Below, in pieces: positions 1 through 5,824 of a DNA stretch of 5,924 nucleotides. This DNA is from Planctomycetaceae bacterium. Lineage in GTDB: Bacteria > Planctomycetota > Planctomycetia > Pirellulales > Pirellulaceae. The first letter of the stretch is position 1, and each line of letters starts with the position of its first letter. Location of the stretch: positions 1-5,924 of the forward strand of contig SKVE01000850.1 of assembly GCA_007129635.1 (NCBI GenBank), given 5' to 3'. Made by a program: the position numbers and the translations under genes. A model generated the notes under the pieces. The model worked only from the letters and a program-made list of their open reading frames with translations, ran no database searches and was not told the DNA's origin.

Positions 1-342
1 ACACAGATCTACAGTGCGGTCAATGCGGCCCTGCTGTTCTTTTTGTTATGGACTTATTATCCGCTACGACGACGGGACGGCGAGTTGTTTGCCATCCTGC
101 TGCTGCTGTACCCGATCACCAGGTTGATCCTGGAAGCGGTTCGCGTGGATGAGGCTGGTAAGTTGGGGACGAATCTGACGATTTCTCAATGGATCAGCCT
201 GATGTTGATCGCCGGTGCGGTCGCATTATGGATCTACGTCTTGCGACAGCCTGCCGGCAGTGTGCTGCCGATTCGGCAGGATTCCGATTCATCGATGCAG
301 GATAGACCTACAAAAGCTTTGGATGGAGAGGGAGGAAATTGA
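1..342 (+). CDS. lgt: Prolipoprotein diacylglyceryl transferase, C-terminal part (5' end outside window)
   Basis: Lgt transfers diacylglycerol from phosphatidylglycerol to the lipobox cysteine of prolipoproteins in the inner membrane, the first step of lipoprotein maturation. Only the last 113 residues are visible. They begin with Thr-Gln-Ile-Tyr, matching the family's (H)P-(S/T)-Q-(L/I)-Y motif ahead of the late membrane helices. Hydrophobic segments lie at about visible residues 6-20, 29-40 and 63-80. The segment RLILEAVR (visible residues 41-48, bases 121-144) matches the E. coli RIIVEFFR region and keeps the Arg and Glu corresponding to the essential Arg239 and Glu243. It is followed by the usual Ser-Gln-Trp-Ile-Ser-Leu motif before the last helix. 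The protein ends in a hydrophilic tail of about 30 residues, longer than in E. coli. The frame is open from base 1, so the start lies upstream. The stop is four bases before the next gene, suggesting an operon. Confidence 0.9.
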   Translation, partial: TQIYSAVNAALLFFLLWTYYPLRRRDGELFAILLLLYPITRLILEAVRVDEAGKLGTNLTISQWISLMLIAGAVALWIYVLRQPAGSVLPIRQDSDSSMQDRPTKALDGEGGN

Positions 343-346
343 ATCC

Positions 347-793
347 ATGACCAAGATTCATGGCTCGAAGAAGGTACGCCGCGACGAGATACCACCGGGA
401 GCGAATCTGTGCGAGTACTGTACGGCCAAATGTTGCCGTTATTTTGCCTTACCGATCGACACCCCGACCACTCGGCGCGATTTCGATTTTCTTCGCTGGT
501 TCCTGCTTCACGAACATGCGTCGGCTTTCGTGGAAGATGACATCTGGTATCTGCTGGTGCATACGACTTGCAAGCATCTCCAGGCGGATCATCGGTGCGG
601 GATCTATGAAACCAGACCGCAGATCTGTCGCGAGTACACGACCGATAATTGCGAATACGAAGACGATTATACGTACGAGCATTATTTCGAGACGGACGAA
701 CAAGTGGTCGAATATGTCGAAGCTCGCTTTCCGCCAAAACGAGGGCATAGCATGCGCAGCCCCAAACCGGCGCTGCTGCCCGTCATGTCCTAA
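347..793 (+). CDS. YkgJ-family cysteine-cluster protein (putative Zn/Fe-S binding)
   Basis: This 148-residue protein belongs to the YkgJ/Fli-B-like cysteine-cluster family (UPF0153-type), which is thought to bind zinc or an iron-sulfur cluster; no reaction is established. Eight cysteines lie at residues 22, 25, 29, 30, 75, 84, 94 and 102. They form the family pattern CxxCxxxCC near the N-terminus, then C-x8-C and the hallmark IYETRPQICREY block (86-97), followed by a final Cys. The C-terminal third is rich in Asp, Glu and Tyr (about 103-125) and ends in a basic Pro-rich tail. It has no signal peptide or membrane helix, so it is probably cytoplasmic. ATG 347 is preferred: the open frame continues upstream but there overlaps lgt, while GGAGG at 331-335 lies 11 bases ahead of this ATG and the cysteine domain begins right after it. 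The four-base gap from lgt suggests cotranscription. The metal ligand assignment is inferred from family knowledge. Confidence 0.85.
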   Translation: MTKIHGSKKVRRDEIPPGANLCEYCTAKCCRYFALPIDTPTTRRDFDFLRWFLLHEHASAFVEDDIWYLLVHTTCKHLQADHRCGIYETRPQICREYTTDNCEYEDDYTYEHYFETDEQVVEYVEARFPPKRGHSMRSPKPALLPVMS

Positions 794-813
794 CGCGGCT
801 CGGCCGCAACCAA

Positions 814-862
814 GTAGGTTGGGTCTCCGACCCGACCCGGTCGGGACAGAGTCCCAACCTAC
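814..862. repeat. 49-bp imperfect palindrome between convergent genes
   Basis: Two 24-base arms (814-837 and 839-862) are reverse complements at 21 of 24 positions, with one central base (838). The outer ten bases, GTAGGTTGGG and CCCAACCTAC, match perfectly, as does the inner CCCGACC/GGTCGGG core. It lies 21 bases after the YkgJ-family stop and 41 bases before the end of the convergent gene, where a bidirectional transcription barrier is expected. No T-tract follows on either strand, so a canonical intrinsic terminator is not shown. A dispersed intergenic palindromic repeat is the other main reading. Both are inference. Confidence 0.75.
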
Positions 863-903
863 AAACATGCGCGCACCGTGCTCGCATCCTACAGCCGAAG
901 ACT

Positions 904-1977
904 CTAACTGCCTGCTGCTGGCGTTTTGTCAGGGTCAGTGATCAGCAGTCGAAGACGAGGCGGATCGAGCTGGACGTGGTATTCGCCAAACGCATCGGGC
1001 CCGATCCATGCTCCGAGATCTTCGGCATCAGCGGGCAGGACCAGGACGGGAATATCTTTCAGGTGGGTGCCTCCGAAGCGGAGGGAGCGAATCGGGATGC
1101 GGCGTGTCGTCAGACGCCGACCGGCCAGCGTCAGCATGACTGATGGAGCGTCGTCGGGAATCACTACGCCAGCCGCCTCGACCATGTTCGCGGTCAACAC
1201 GGTCGGTTCGTGGCTCTTGTGCCACGAGAACATCACGGGAATCCGGTCCTCCAGCAGTCCCCCAACGCGAATCCGATCGCTCTGGCGAAATACGGGCAGC
1301 CAGTCCGTTGTTACTAAACGTTCGAATTGCTGCAACCGTTTCAGATCGTTGCGATAACCTTGACGCATGGGGCCAATGCGATGATCGCTTCCCAGTCGGT
1401 CGAGCGCACCGGTCAGCGCCGAATCTGTTGCTAGTCGCGCGTACTGCCCTTGCATCTCAGCATGCAAAGCTCGGGCTTCCATCACGATCGACTGCACCCG
1501 TAATCGAAGATTGGTCAATTCAATCAGTCGTTGACGAACGACCGGTGTGGCAAACAAATCTTCGGGTGCCACGGCCCGTTGCTCCAAGTCGCGGATCTGT
1601 TTTTCGATTTTGCGTTTTTGGGGGTCGTCGGTTTCCGTTTCCGCCAGCGTCCTTCGCAGGGCGTCGATCCGCTGCTGGTTCGTTTCCCAGAGAATCCGAT
1701 TTTGCGTTGCCAACTGTTCCAGACTTTGCTGAAGTGTCAGAATCCGCCGCTCCAGCGGTTGCAGTTCATCCAGTCGAAACTGCAGCCGAAACTCGGCCGG
1801 AACCAGCCAAACGTTGCCGCTGGCGATCTTCGCCAATCCCCAATCGTCGCGCAGCCTGGCAGTCGGGTCGTCCGCGAGGGCCTCCGAAAGGAAAACGCAC
1901 CACGCGATCAGCCACATCCCCAGTCCCAACCGCAGACGGACGATCGGCAAAAGACGAGACGACGGAAAAACTGACAT
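904..1977 (-). CDS. Secreted coiled-coil protein with degenerate retropepsin-like C-terminal domain
   Basis: This 357-residue protein has no assured function. Residues 1-35 form a signal peptide: basic n-region, hydrophobic core GMWLIAWCVFL (20-30) and a likely cut after Ala-Leu-Ala35, so it is exported. Residues about 65-135 and 145-182 are Leu-, Gln-, Arg- and Glu-rich helices with coiled-coil character. Residues about 234-348 resemble the retropepsin/clan AA fold: VGG, then PTVLT (258-262) before a helix, a central strand block RIPIRSLRFGG (293-303), DIPVLVLP (308-315), and a late IGPDAFGEYHVQLD (325-338) where proteases have LGMDFL and a closing strand. The position of the catalytic Asp-Thr-Gly instead reads FSWHKSHE (250-257), so peptidase activity is unlikely. 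ATG 1977 is chosen because it opens directly on the signal peptide. The frame extends to 2196, but that extension would overlap the divergent gene and its ribosome site. No clear Shine-Dalgarno precedes ATG 1977. The fold assignment is inferred from motif order alone. Confidence 0.75.
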   Translation of the reverse strand: MSVFPSSRLLPIVRLRLGLGMWLIAWCVFLSEALADDPTARLRDDWGLAKIASGNVWLVPAEFRLQFRLDELQPLERRILTLQQSLEQLATQNRILWETNQQRIDALRRTLAETETDDPQKRKIEKQIRDLEQRAVAPEDLFATPVVRQRLIELTNLRLRVQSIVMEARALHAEMQGQYARLATDSALTGALDRLGSDHRIGPMRQGYRNDLKRLQQFERLVTTDWLPVFRQSDRIRVGGLLEDRIPVMFSWHKSHEPTVLTANMVEAAGVVIPDDAPSVMLTLAGRRLTTRRIPIRSLRFGGTHLKDIPVLVLPADAEDLGAWIGPDAFGEYHVQLDPPRLRLLITDPDKTPAAGS

Positions 1978-2085
1978 GATCCGATCGACACGGGAAGGAA
2001 TCGGCACCTTCGCCTCAAGCCATTTCAGCCACTGCCTCCGAATCGTCGATATGCTCCGAGGAGACTCACCGTCGTCGTACCTTCG

Positions 2086-2092
2086 AAGGAGG
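2086..2092 (+). promoter_or_regulatory. Strong Shine-Dalgarno site (AAGGAGG)
   Basis: AAGGAGG ends nine bases before ATG 2102. It fixes the start of the small membrane protein gene and argues against reading this stretch as antisense coding sequence for the divergent secreted protein. It overlaps the 10-base palindrome CCTTCGAAGG (2080-2089), which could fold weakly over the site. Confidence 0.8.
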
Positions 2093-2101
2093 CTGTTAGC
2101 A

Positions 2102-2338
2102 ATGTGGCGTTCCATTTTCCTGGCCATCGGAATCACCCTCTGCATCGTCGGCGTCGAATGCCTGGTGATCGAGGAAGCGGTGATCGCAAAATCCAATCCC
2201 CTGCCTGCTGCGCTGATGAATCATGAAAGGATGCCCAAGCAGATCAAGACCAGCGACTGGATGCCGTGGACTTTTCTTGCCGCCGGCGCCGTCACAATCC
2301 TGTACACTCTGACGCTTCCCAAACGATTCCAGCCGTGA
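2102..2338 (+). CDS. Small two-helix membrane protein, unknown function
   Basis: This 78-residue protein is of unknown function. Residues about 4-28 form a first hydrophobic helix that contains Cys14 and Cys20 and ends in the acidic pair Glu24-Glu25. A polar linker (30-52) with several basic residues and Met follows. A second helix spans about 54-72, and the tail is short and basic (Pro-Lys-Arg-Phe-Gln-Pro). Having two hydrophobic segments, it is probably an inner-membrane hairpin; orientation is not determined. The start is well supported by AAGGAGG at ideal spacing. I recall similar short proteins opening with Met-Trp-Arg-Ser in other planctomycetes, but this was not checked. It is transcribed away from the retropepsin-like gene across a 124-bp gap that probably carries both promoters, and it converges on glgC with 17 bases between stops. 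No role can be assigned from sequence or context. Confidence 0.8.
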   Translation: MWRSIFLAIGITLCIVGVECLVIEEAVIAKSNPLPAALMNHERMPKQIKTSDWMPWTFLAAGAVTILYTLTLPKRFQP

Positions 2339-2353
2339 CGGGACGATCGGCTG
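2330..2353. terminator. Possible bidirectional terminator hairpin between convergent stops
   Basis: CAGCCG (2330-2335) and CGGCTG (2348-2353) form a perfect six-base stem with a 12-base loop that spans the 17-bp gap between the convergent membrane-protein and glgC stop codons. It is symmetric, so it could act on both strands, but the stem is short and lacks a T-tract. Chance occurrence is possible. Confidence 0.3.
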
Positions 2354-2355
2354 CC

Positions 2356-3657
2356 TCAGCAGATCCCCTCCATTCGCCAATCATCGGGTAAGACAGCGGC
2401 CTTTGTGACGATCGGGATTCCGTCGCGAATCATGCAAGCCCCATCGTTCTGGCTGTCCATTACCCCTGATTCGTTCACAATCCGCACGTTACGGCCGATG
2501 TGACAGTTTTTGTCGATGATCGCGCCTTCGATGTGCGAATCGGCACCTACGGCCATCGGCGGAACACCGGCTTGACGGTCCATCCCCAATTCCAGGTTCC
2601 CCTCGAAGTAATCAGCTCCCATCAGGATCGAATTGCGAATCGTCACGTTCGGCCCGATGACGCAACGCAGACCGATGATGCTGTTCTCGATCACACTGCC
2701 TTTCCCAATCTGACATCCGTCGGCGATCAGACTGCGGCGGATCGATCCACCATCCAGACGCGTCGGCGGCAGGAATCGAGGCCGAGAGTAGACCGGCGCA
2801 TTCGAATCGCAGAGATCGAAGGATGGTTCTTCGTTGACGATCCCAAGATTGGCATCAAAAAAGGCTTTGATCGTCCCAATGTCCTCCCAATAACCGTCAA
2901 ACAAATGGATTTGAACTTTGTGATCATCGATCGACTGCGGGAATACCTGGCGCCCGAAATCTTCCGAGTCGGTTTGCTGGAGGATGTCTACCAGCAGGTC
3001 GCGATTGAACAGGTAGATTCCCATGTTGGCCAGGCAGTCACGGCCGCGACTCTCGATGCCGTGCTGCTCCAACCAGTCGGGCTGCAACGCGACCGTATCC
3101 AATTCAGCGTCGGTCTGCGGCTTCTCCACAAACCCGATCACCCGTCCCGAAGAATCGGCTCGCATGATGCCCACTCCACTGGCCGATTCGCGGGAGACCG
3201 GCAGCGTGGCGATGCTGACGTCCGCCCCAGCCTGTTCGTGCGATTCGATCATTTTCCGATAGTCCATACGATACAGTTGATCCCCCGAAAGAATCAGTAC
3301 GTACCGGATCCCACGCTGCTGCAGGTACCGCAGGTTTTTTCGCACTGCGTCGGCCGTTCCCTGGTACCAGTCGGTGCCGCCGTCCATCGTTTGTTGAGCA
3401 GCCAGTAGTTCAACAAACCCCCCAGAAAAGTTGTCGAAGCGGTAGGTTTGCCGTATGTGTCGATGCAGGCTGACCGACAGGAATTGTGTCAACACATAGA
3501 TGTGGTTCAATCCGCTGTTCAAACAGTTCGACAGCGGGATATCAATCAAGCGGTACTTCCCTGCCAACGGGACCGCCGGTTTGGAGCGGTATTTGGTTAG
3601 CGGATACAGCCGAGTTCCCCGTCCACCGCCCAACACTAAACTGACGACATCTCGCAT
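2356..3657 (-). CDS. glgC: Glucose-1-phosphate adenylyltransferase (ADP-glucose pyrophosphorylase)
   Basis: GlgC makes ADP-glucose and pyrophosphate from ATP and glucose 1-phosphate, the committed step of bacterial glycogen synthesis, in the cytoplasm as a tetramer. The 433-residue length is normal. The nucleotidyltransferase domain shows the LGGGRGTRLYPLT loop (9-21), SKPAVPLAGKYRLIDIPLSN (25-44), WYQGTADAV (97-105), catalytic-type SGDQLYRMDY with Asp126, the sugar-phosphate-binding FVEKP with Lys179, and WEDIGT (257-262). From about residue 300 a left-handed beta-helix of hexapeptide repeats follows, with GADYFEGN (347-354) and AIIDKNCHIGRNVRIVN (379-395). Wording such as PLTKYRSKPAVPLAG, RHIRQTY and GADYFE is closer to cyanobacterial and plant enzymes than to E. 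coli. Lys419 sits where a C-terminal 3-phosphoglycerate-site lysine is found in those enzymes, so 3-PGA activation is possible (inference). ATG 3657 is chosen because AAAGGAG sits six bases upstream and the domain begins at residue 4. No other glg gene is in the window. Confidence 0.95.
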   Translation of the reverse strand: MRDVVSLVLGGGRGTRLYPLTKYRSKPAVPLAGKYRLIDIPLSNCLNSGLNHIYVLTQFLSVSLHRHIRQTYRFDNFSGGFVELLAAQQTMDGGTDWYQGTADAVRKNLRYLQQRGIRYVLILSGDQLYRMDYRKMIESHEQAGADVSIATLPVSRESASGVGIMRADSSGRVIGFVEKPQTDAELDTVALQPDWLEQHGIESRGRDCLANMGIYLFNRDLLVDILQQTDSEDFGRQVFPQSIDDHKVQIHLFDGYWEDIGTIKAFFDANLGIVNEEPSFDLCDSNAPVYSRPRFLPPTRLDGGSIRRSLIADGCQIGKGSVIENSIIGLRCVIGPNVTIRNSILMGADYFEGNLELGMDRQAGVPPMAVGADSHIEGAIIDKNCHIGRNVRIVNESGVMDSQNDGACMIRDGIPIVTKAAVLPDDWRMEGIC

Positions 3658-3663
3658 TTCGAT

Positions 3664-3670
3664 CTCCTTT
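3664..3670 (-). promoter_or_regulatory. glgC Shine-Dalgarno site (AAAGGAG)
   Basis: Read on the minus strand, AAAGGAG lies six bases before ATG 3657. It decides the glgC start against the in-frame ATG at 3756, whose extra 33 residues are translated from repeat-rich leader DNA and correspond to nothing in the family. Confidence 0.8.
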
Positions 3671-3683
3671 GCCTTGCCTGTGC

Positions 3684-3716
3684 GGTACCCTCGCTCGCTA
3701 CGTTCGTCAGGATACC
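3684..3716 (-). promoter_or_regulatory. Imperfect hairpin in the glgC leader
   Basis: GGTACCCT (3684-3691) pairs with AGGATACC (3709-3716) at seven of eight positions around a 17-base loop. It begins 26 bases upstream of the glgC start codon and just outside its ribosome site. It may be a leader structure or part of a dispersed repeat; no regulatory role is demonstrated. Confidence 0.35.
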
Positions 3717-3769
3717 AAGCGACGTGGCTTTCGACGAGGGGAGGAAGCCAACGCAAAGCGGACTGCTTT

Positions 3770-3824
3770 CCGGCTCATCCGTGCCCCGGCTTTGCCATCC
3801 GTGCCCCGGCTTTGCCATCCGTGC
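3770..3824. repeat. Tandem repeat A, 20-bp unit
   Basis: The unit CCGGCTTTGCCATCCGTGCC occurs in full at 3786-3805 and again at 3806-3824 (last base changed by the junction with the next array). A shortened first copy at 3770-3785 lacks the internal TTGC. The near-perfect identity between the full copies points to recent slippage or duplication. The unit has no meaningful palindrome. Confidence 0.9.
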
Positions 3825-3862
3825 TACTTTTTGGTTGCGGACGCTACTCTTTGGTTGCGGAC
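3823..3862. repeat. Tandem repeat B, 20-bp unit
   Basis: Two adjacent 20-base copies, GCTACTTTTTGGTTGCGGAC (3823-3842) and GCTACTCTTTGGTTGCGGAC (3843-3862), differ at one base (3829 versus 3849). The array abuts tandem repeat A and shares its 20-bp period, but the unit sequence is different. Confidence 0.9.
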
Positions 3863-3896
3863 GGTTCCGCTCCATTCTCCCAGCGATCGGCCTTAT

Positions 3897-3938
3897 CCCG
3901 CCATTTCATCGTACCAAAGGTAGGGCAAAGCTGGCGGG
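3897..3938. repeat. Nested inverted repeat
   Basis: CCCGCCA (3897-3903) and TGGCGGG (3932-3938) are perfect seven-base complements. Inside the 28-base loop, TACC (3912-3915) and GGTA (3919-3922) form a second four-base stem with an AAA loop. It lies in the middle of the divergent intergenic region and there is no T-tract after either stem. It could be an operator-like element, a degraded palindromic repeat, or chance. Confidence 0.4.
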
Positions 3939-4016
3939 GGCGATGATGACAGAAAAATGCTTGCCCAAAACGGCCAACGGCGTGGTTGCCAACAAACTGC
4001 GGAGCGCTTAGGGATC

Positions 4017-4046
4017 TTGTCAATCGATGATGGGGTTCTTTAACAT
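4017..4046 (+). promoter_or_regulatory. Possible sigma70-type promoter for the acyl-CoA synthetase gene
   Basis: TTGTCA (4017-4022, five of six matches to the -35 consensus) and TAACAT (4041-4046, four of six to the -10) are separated by 18 bases. Transcription would begin near 4053, giving a leader of about 60 bases before ATG 4112. Planctomycete promoters are poorly defined and the -10 is weak, so this is only a candidate. Confidence 0.3.
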
Positions 4047-4111
4047 TCTGGCACGGACGGAATTGACCGCCTGTGATCGCTGGCAACTCACGGAGATCCC
4101 TTCGCTGCACC

Positions 4112-5767
4112 ATGAGCCTGGACCATCAACCACGCACAATCATCGATTGGTTTCGATATCGGATCGCACACACGCCGGATCGAGCCGCGCTGTACGTGAA
4201 ATCGGACGGACAATACAACGAGCGGACTTGGGCCGACGTCGGTTCGCTCGTGTTGCGTGCTGCTCATGCCCTGGACCAATGGGGCGTTTCGGCTGGTGAT
4301 CGCGTCGTCCTCATGTCAGAGAATCGAGTCGAATGGATCGTGTGCGATCTGGCATTGCAGTATCTGTCGGCGATTCATGTCCCCTTGCACGCTCGGTTGC
4401 CTGCATCGCAGGTGGCCGAGCAGATTCTTCACAGTGGCGCGATGTGGGTGATCGTCTCTGGCCCAGAACAACTGGCCAAACTGCAGGCAACCAGGGATCG
4501 ATTGCCTCCCGACCTCCCCTGCCTGTCGTTCGACGACTTTGACGGTTTATCGCCACAACGCCCGATTCGCAATTGGAGCCAGTGGTTGCCCCCACGCTTG
4601 GATTCAGCCGAGGCAGATCGGTTGAATCGTCATGCCGACCAACATGTCACGCCACAGACGTTGGCTACTATTTTGTACACGTCTGGGACAAGCGGATGCC
4701 CCAAAGGAGTCGTGCTCAGCCAAGGCAACTTGGCAGCGAATGCGCAAGCGACTTGGCCTGCTACGGGAGAGCGAGAAGACGACCTAAAAATGGGGGTTTT
4801 GCCGCTCAGCCATATCTTTGCCCGAGCCTGTGACCTGTACATCTGGATCGTTTGCGGCAATCGCTTGGCGCTGGCCGAGAGCCGCGAGTCGGTGCTGGAG
4901 GCTTGCCAGTTGATCCGTCCGACGTGGATCAACTCCGTTCCGTACTTCTACGACCAGTTGTATCAGCAAGTGGCCAACCTTGCCGACCCGGGCCTGCGGT
5001 TGCGTCAGTTGTTGGGCGGTCGCATGCGTTATTGCCAGGTTGGCGGCGCTGCGATTGGCAAGGACACGTTCGATTTTTTTTGGAAACATGGTGTGCCGCT
5101 GTATCCCGGATACGGGCTGACCGAAGCATCGCCCGTCGTCAGCGTATCGTCCAGGGATCGCGTGTGTTGGGGTACGGTCGGTCAACCGCCGGCGGGCATC
5201 CAGGTGCGTTTGGCCAACGACGGCGAGATCCTGACTCGGGGCCCTCATGTCATGCAGGGCTACTGGCAAGACCAGGCAGCAACGGACCAGGCGATCCGGG
5301 ATGGTTGGTTGCACACGGGCGACTTGGGGGCCTGGAACGAGCGTGGACTGCTGGAGATCCGCGGCCGGAAGAAGGAGTTGATCGTTACGGCCACCGGCCA
5401 GAAGATTCAGCCCAGCCGTTTAGAGACCCTGCTGGTCCAGGACCCATCGATCGAACAAGCGTTTGTGACGGGAGACGCCCGAGGCTTTCCGATCGCGCTG
5501 ATCTTTCCCGCGGGATCGACTGCCGTCGATTCTTCGACAACCGATCCGCAATGGCTGCAGCGACGGATTCGGCAGCGAATCGATGCTTGCTTGGCCGAGT
5601 TGGCCAGTCATGAACGGATACGTCGGTTCGCCCTGCTGCCGCGACCATTGTCCATCGAGTATGGTGAACTGACCCCCAAAGCCAGTTTGCGCCGATCCCA
5701 GATCGCCATCAACTGGGCGACTCTGCTAAAATCCATAGAGCACAGCCGTACCGAACGCGAATCGTGA
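4112..5767 (+). CDS. AMP-forming long-chain fatty acid--CoA ligase-like protein
   Basis: This 551-residue member of the ANL superfamily probably activates a fatty acid to an acyl-adenylate and then to acyl-CoA in the cytoplasm. The full motif set is present: P-loop YTSGTSGCPKG (189-199), PLSHIFAR (231-238), IRPTWINSVPYFYDQLY (268-284), GGAAIG (311-316), YGLTE (334-338), HTGDLG (401-406), the hinge RGRKKELIVTATGQKIQP (417-434), and the C-terminal catalytic lysine Lys523 in ELTPKASLRR (519-528). The PLSHIFAR and YPGYGLTE surroundings fit the COG1022 long-chain acyl-CoA synthetase group best. The protein is near the short end for that group, and the real substrate cannot be read from sequence. 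ATG 4112 is chosen because the N-terminus then aligns with the family. An upstream GTG at 4073 would add 13 residues of no family character. Neither start has a good Shine-Dalgarno; GGAG at 4092-4095 lies too far from the ATG. Nothing suggests inactivation. Confidence 0.9.
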   Translation: MSLDHQPRTIIDWFRYRIAHTPDRAALYVKSDGQYNERTWADVGSLVLRAAHALDQWGVSAGDRVVLMSENRVEWIVCDLALQYLSAIHVPLHARLPASQVAEQILHSGAMWVIVSGPEQLAKLQATRDRLPPDLPCLSFDDFDGLSPQRPIRNWSQWLPPRLDSAEADRLNRHADQHVTPQTLATILYTSGTSGCPKGVVLSQGNLAANAQATWPATGEREDDLKMGVLPLSHIFARACDLYIWIVCGNRLALAESRESVLEACQLIRPTWINSVPYFYDQLYQQVANLADPGLRLRQLLGGRMRYCQVGGAAIGKDTFDFFWKHGVPLYPGYGLTEASPVVSVSSRDRVCWGTVGQPPAGIQVRLANDGEILTRGPHVMQGYWQDQAATDQAIRDGWLHTGDLGAWNERGLLEIRGRKKELIVTATGQKIQPSRLETLLVQDPSIEQAFVTGDARGFPIALIFPAGSTAVDSSTTDPQWLQRRIRQRIDACLAELASHERIRRFALLPRPLSIEYGELTPKASLRRSQIAINWATLLKSIEHSRTERES

Positions 5768-5824
5768 ACTCAACGGCACACGCCTTGTCGTGCCCTGTCC
5801 TTGGTGACTGATGGGAGAATCAAC

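Larger units (their letters stand above)
3658..4111. other. Divergent intergenic region between glgC and acyl-CoA synthetase
   Basis: This 454-bp stretch separates two divergently transcribed genes. I see no gene in it: open frames on both strands run through short tandem repeats and have no ribosome site or recognisable protein. From the glgC side it holds the glgC ribosome site, an imperfect hairpin (3684-3716), a small AAAGC/GCTTT stem (3755-3769), tandem repeats of two unrelated 20-bp units (3770-3862), a nested inverted repeat (3897-3938), and a promoter-like pair of hexamers ahead of the synthetase (4017-4046). The dense repeats suggest a landing site for dispersed intergenic repeats, or a regulatory region, or both. 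Confidence 0.7.

Noticed and set aside
1888..1908. Possible lipobox at Cys27 of the retropepsin-like protein
   Set aside because: The residue before Cys is Trp, where a lipobox needs Gly, Ala or Ser, and the cysteine lies inside the hydrophobic core with a good Ala-Leu-Ala cut site eight residues later.
1978..2196. In-frame upstream extension (73 residues) of the minus-strand retropepsin-like protein
   Set aside because: It would overlap the start and strong ribosome site of the divergent membrane-protein gene, and it would bury the signal peptide that begins at ATG 1977.
2500..3408. 302-residue open frame on the plus strand
   Set aside because: It is entirely antisense to glgC, whose motifs are unmistakable, and its protein resembles nothing I know; it follows from codon bias in a GC-rich gene.
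3658..3756. In-frame N-terminal extension of glgC to ATG 3756
   Set aside because: The extra 33 residues have no family counterpart and are read from leader DNA containing the hairpin; AAAGGAG fits the start at 3657.
3770..3862. Possible CRISPR array
   Set aside because: The 20-bp units are directly adjacent with no spacers, there are two different units, and no cas gene is present.
3724..4011. Short open frames on both strands of the glgC-synthetase intergenic region
   Set aside because: They run through tandem repeats, lack ribosome sites, and give repetitive peptides with no recognisable domain.
4852..5613. 253-residue open frame on the plus strand
   Set aside because: It lies in another frame within the acyl-CoA synthetase, which carries every family motif across this stretch.
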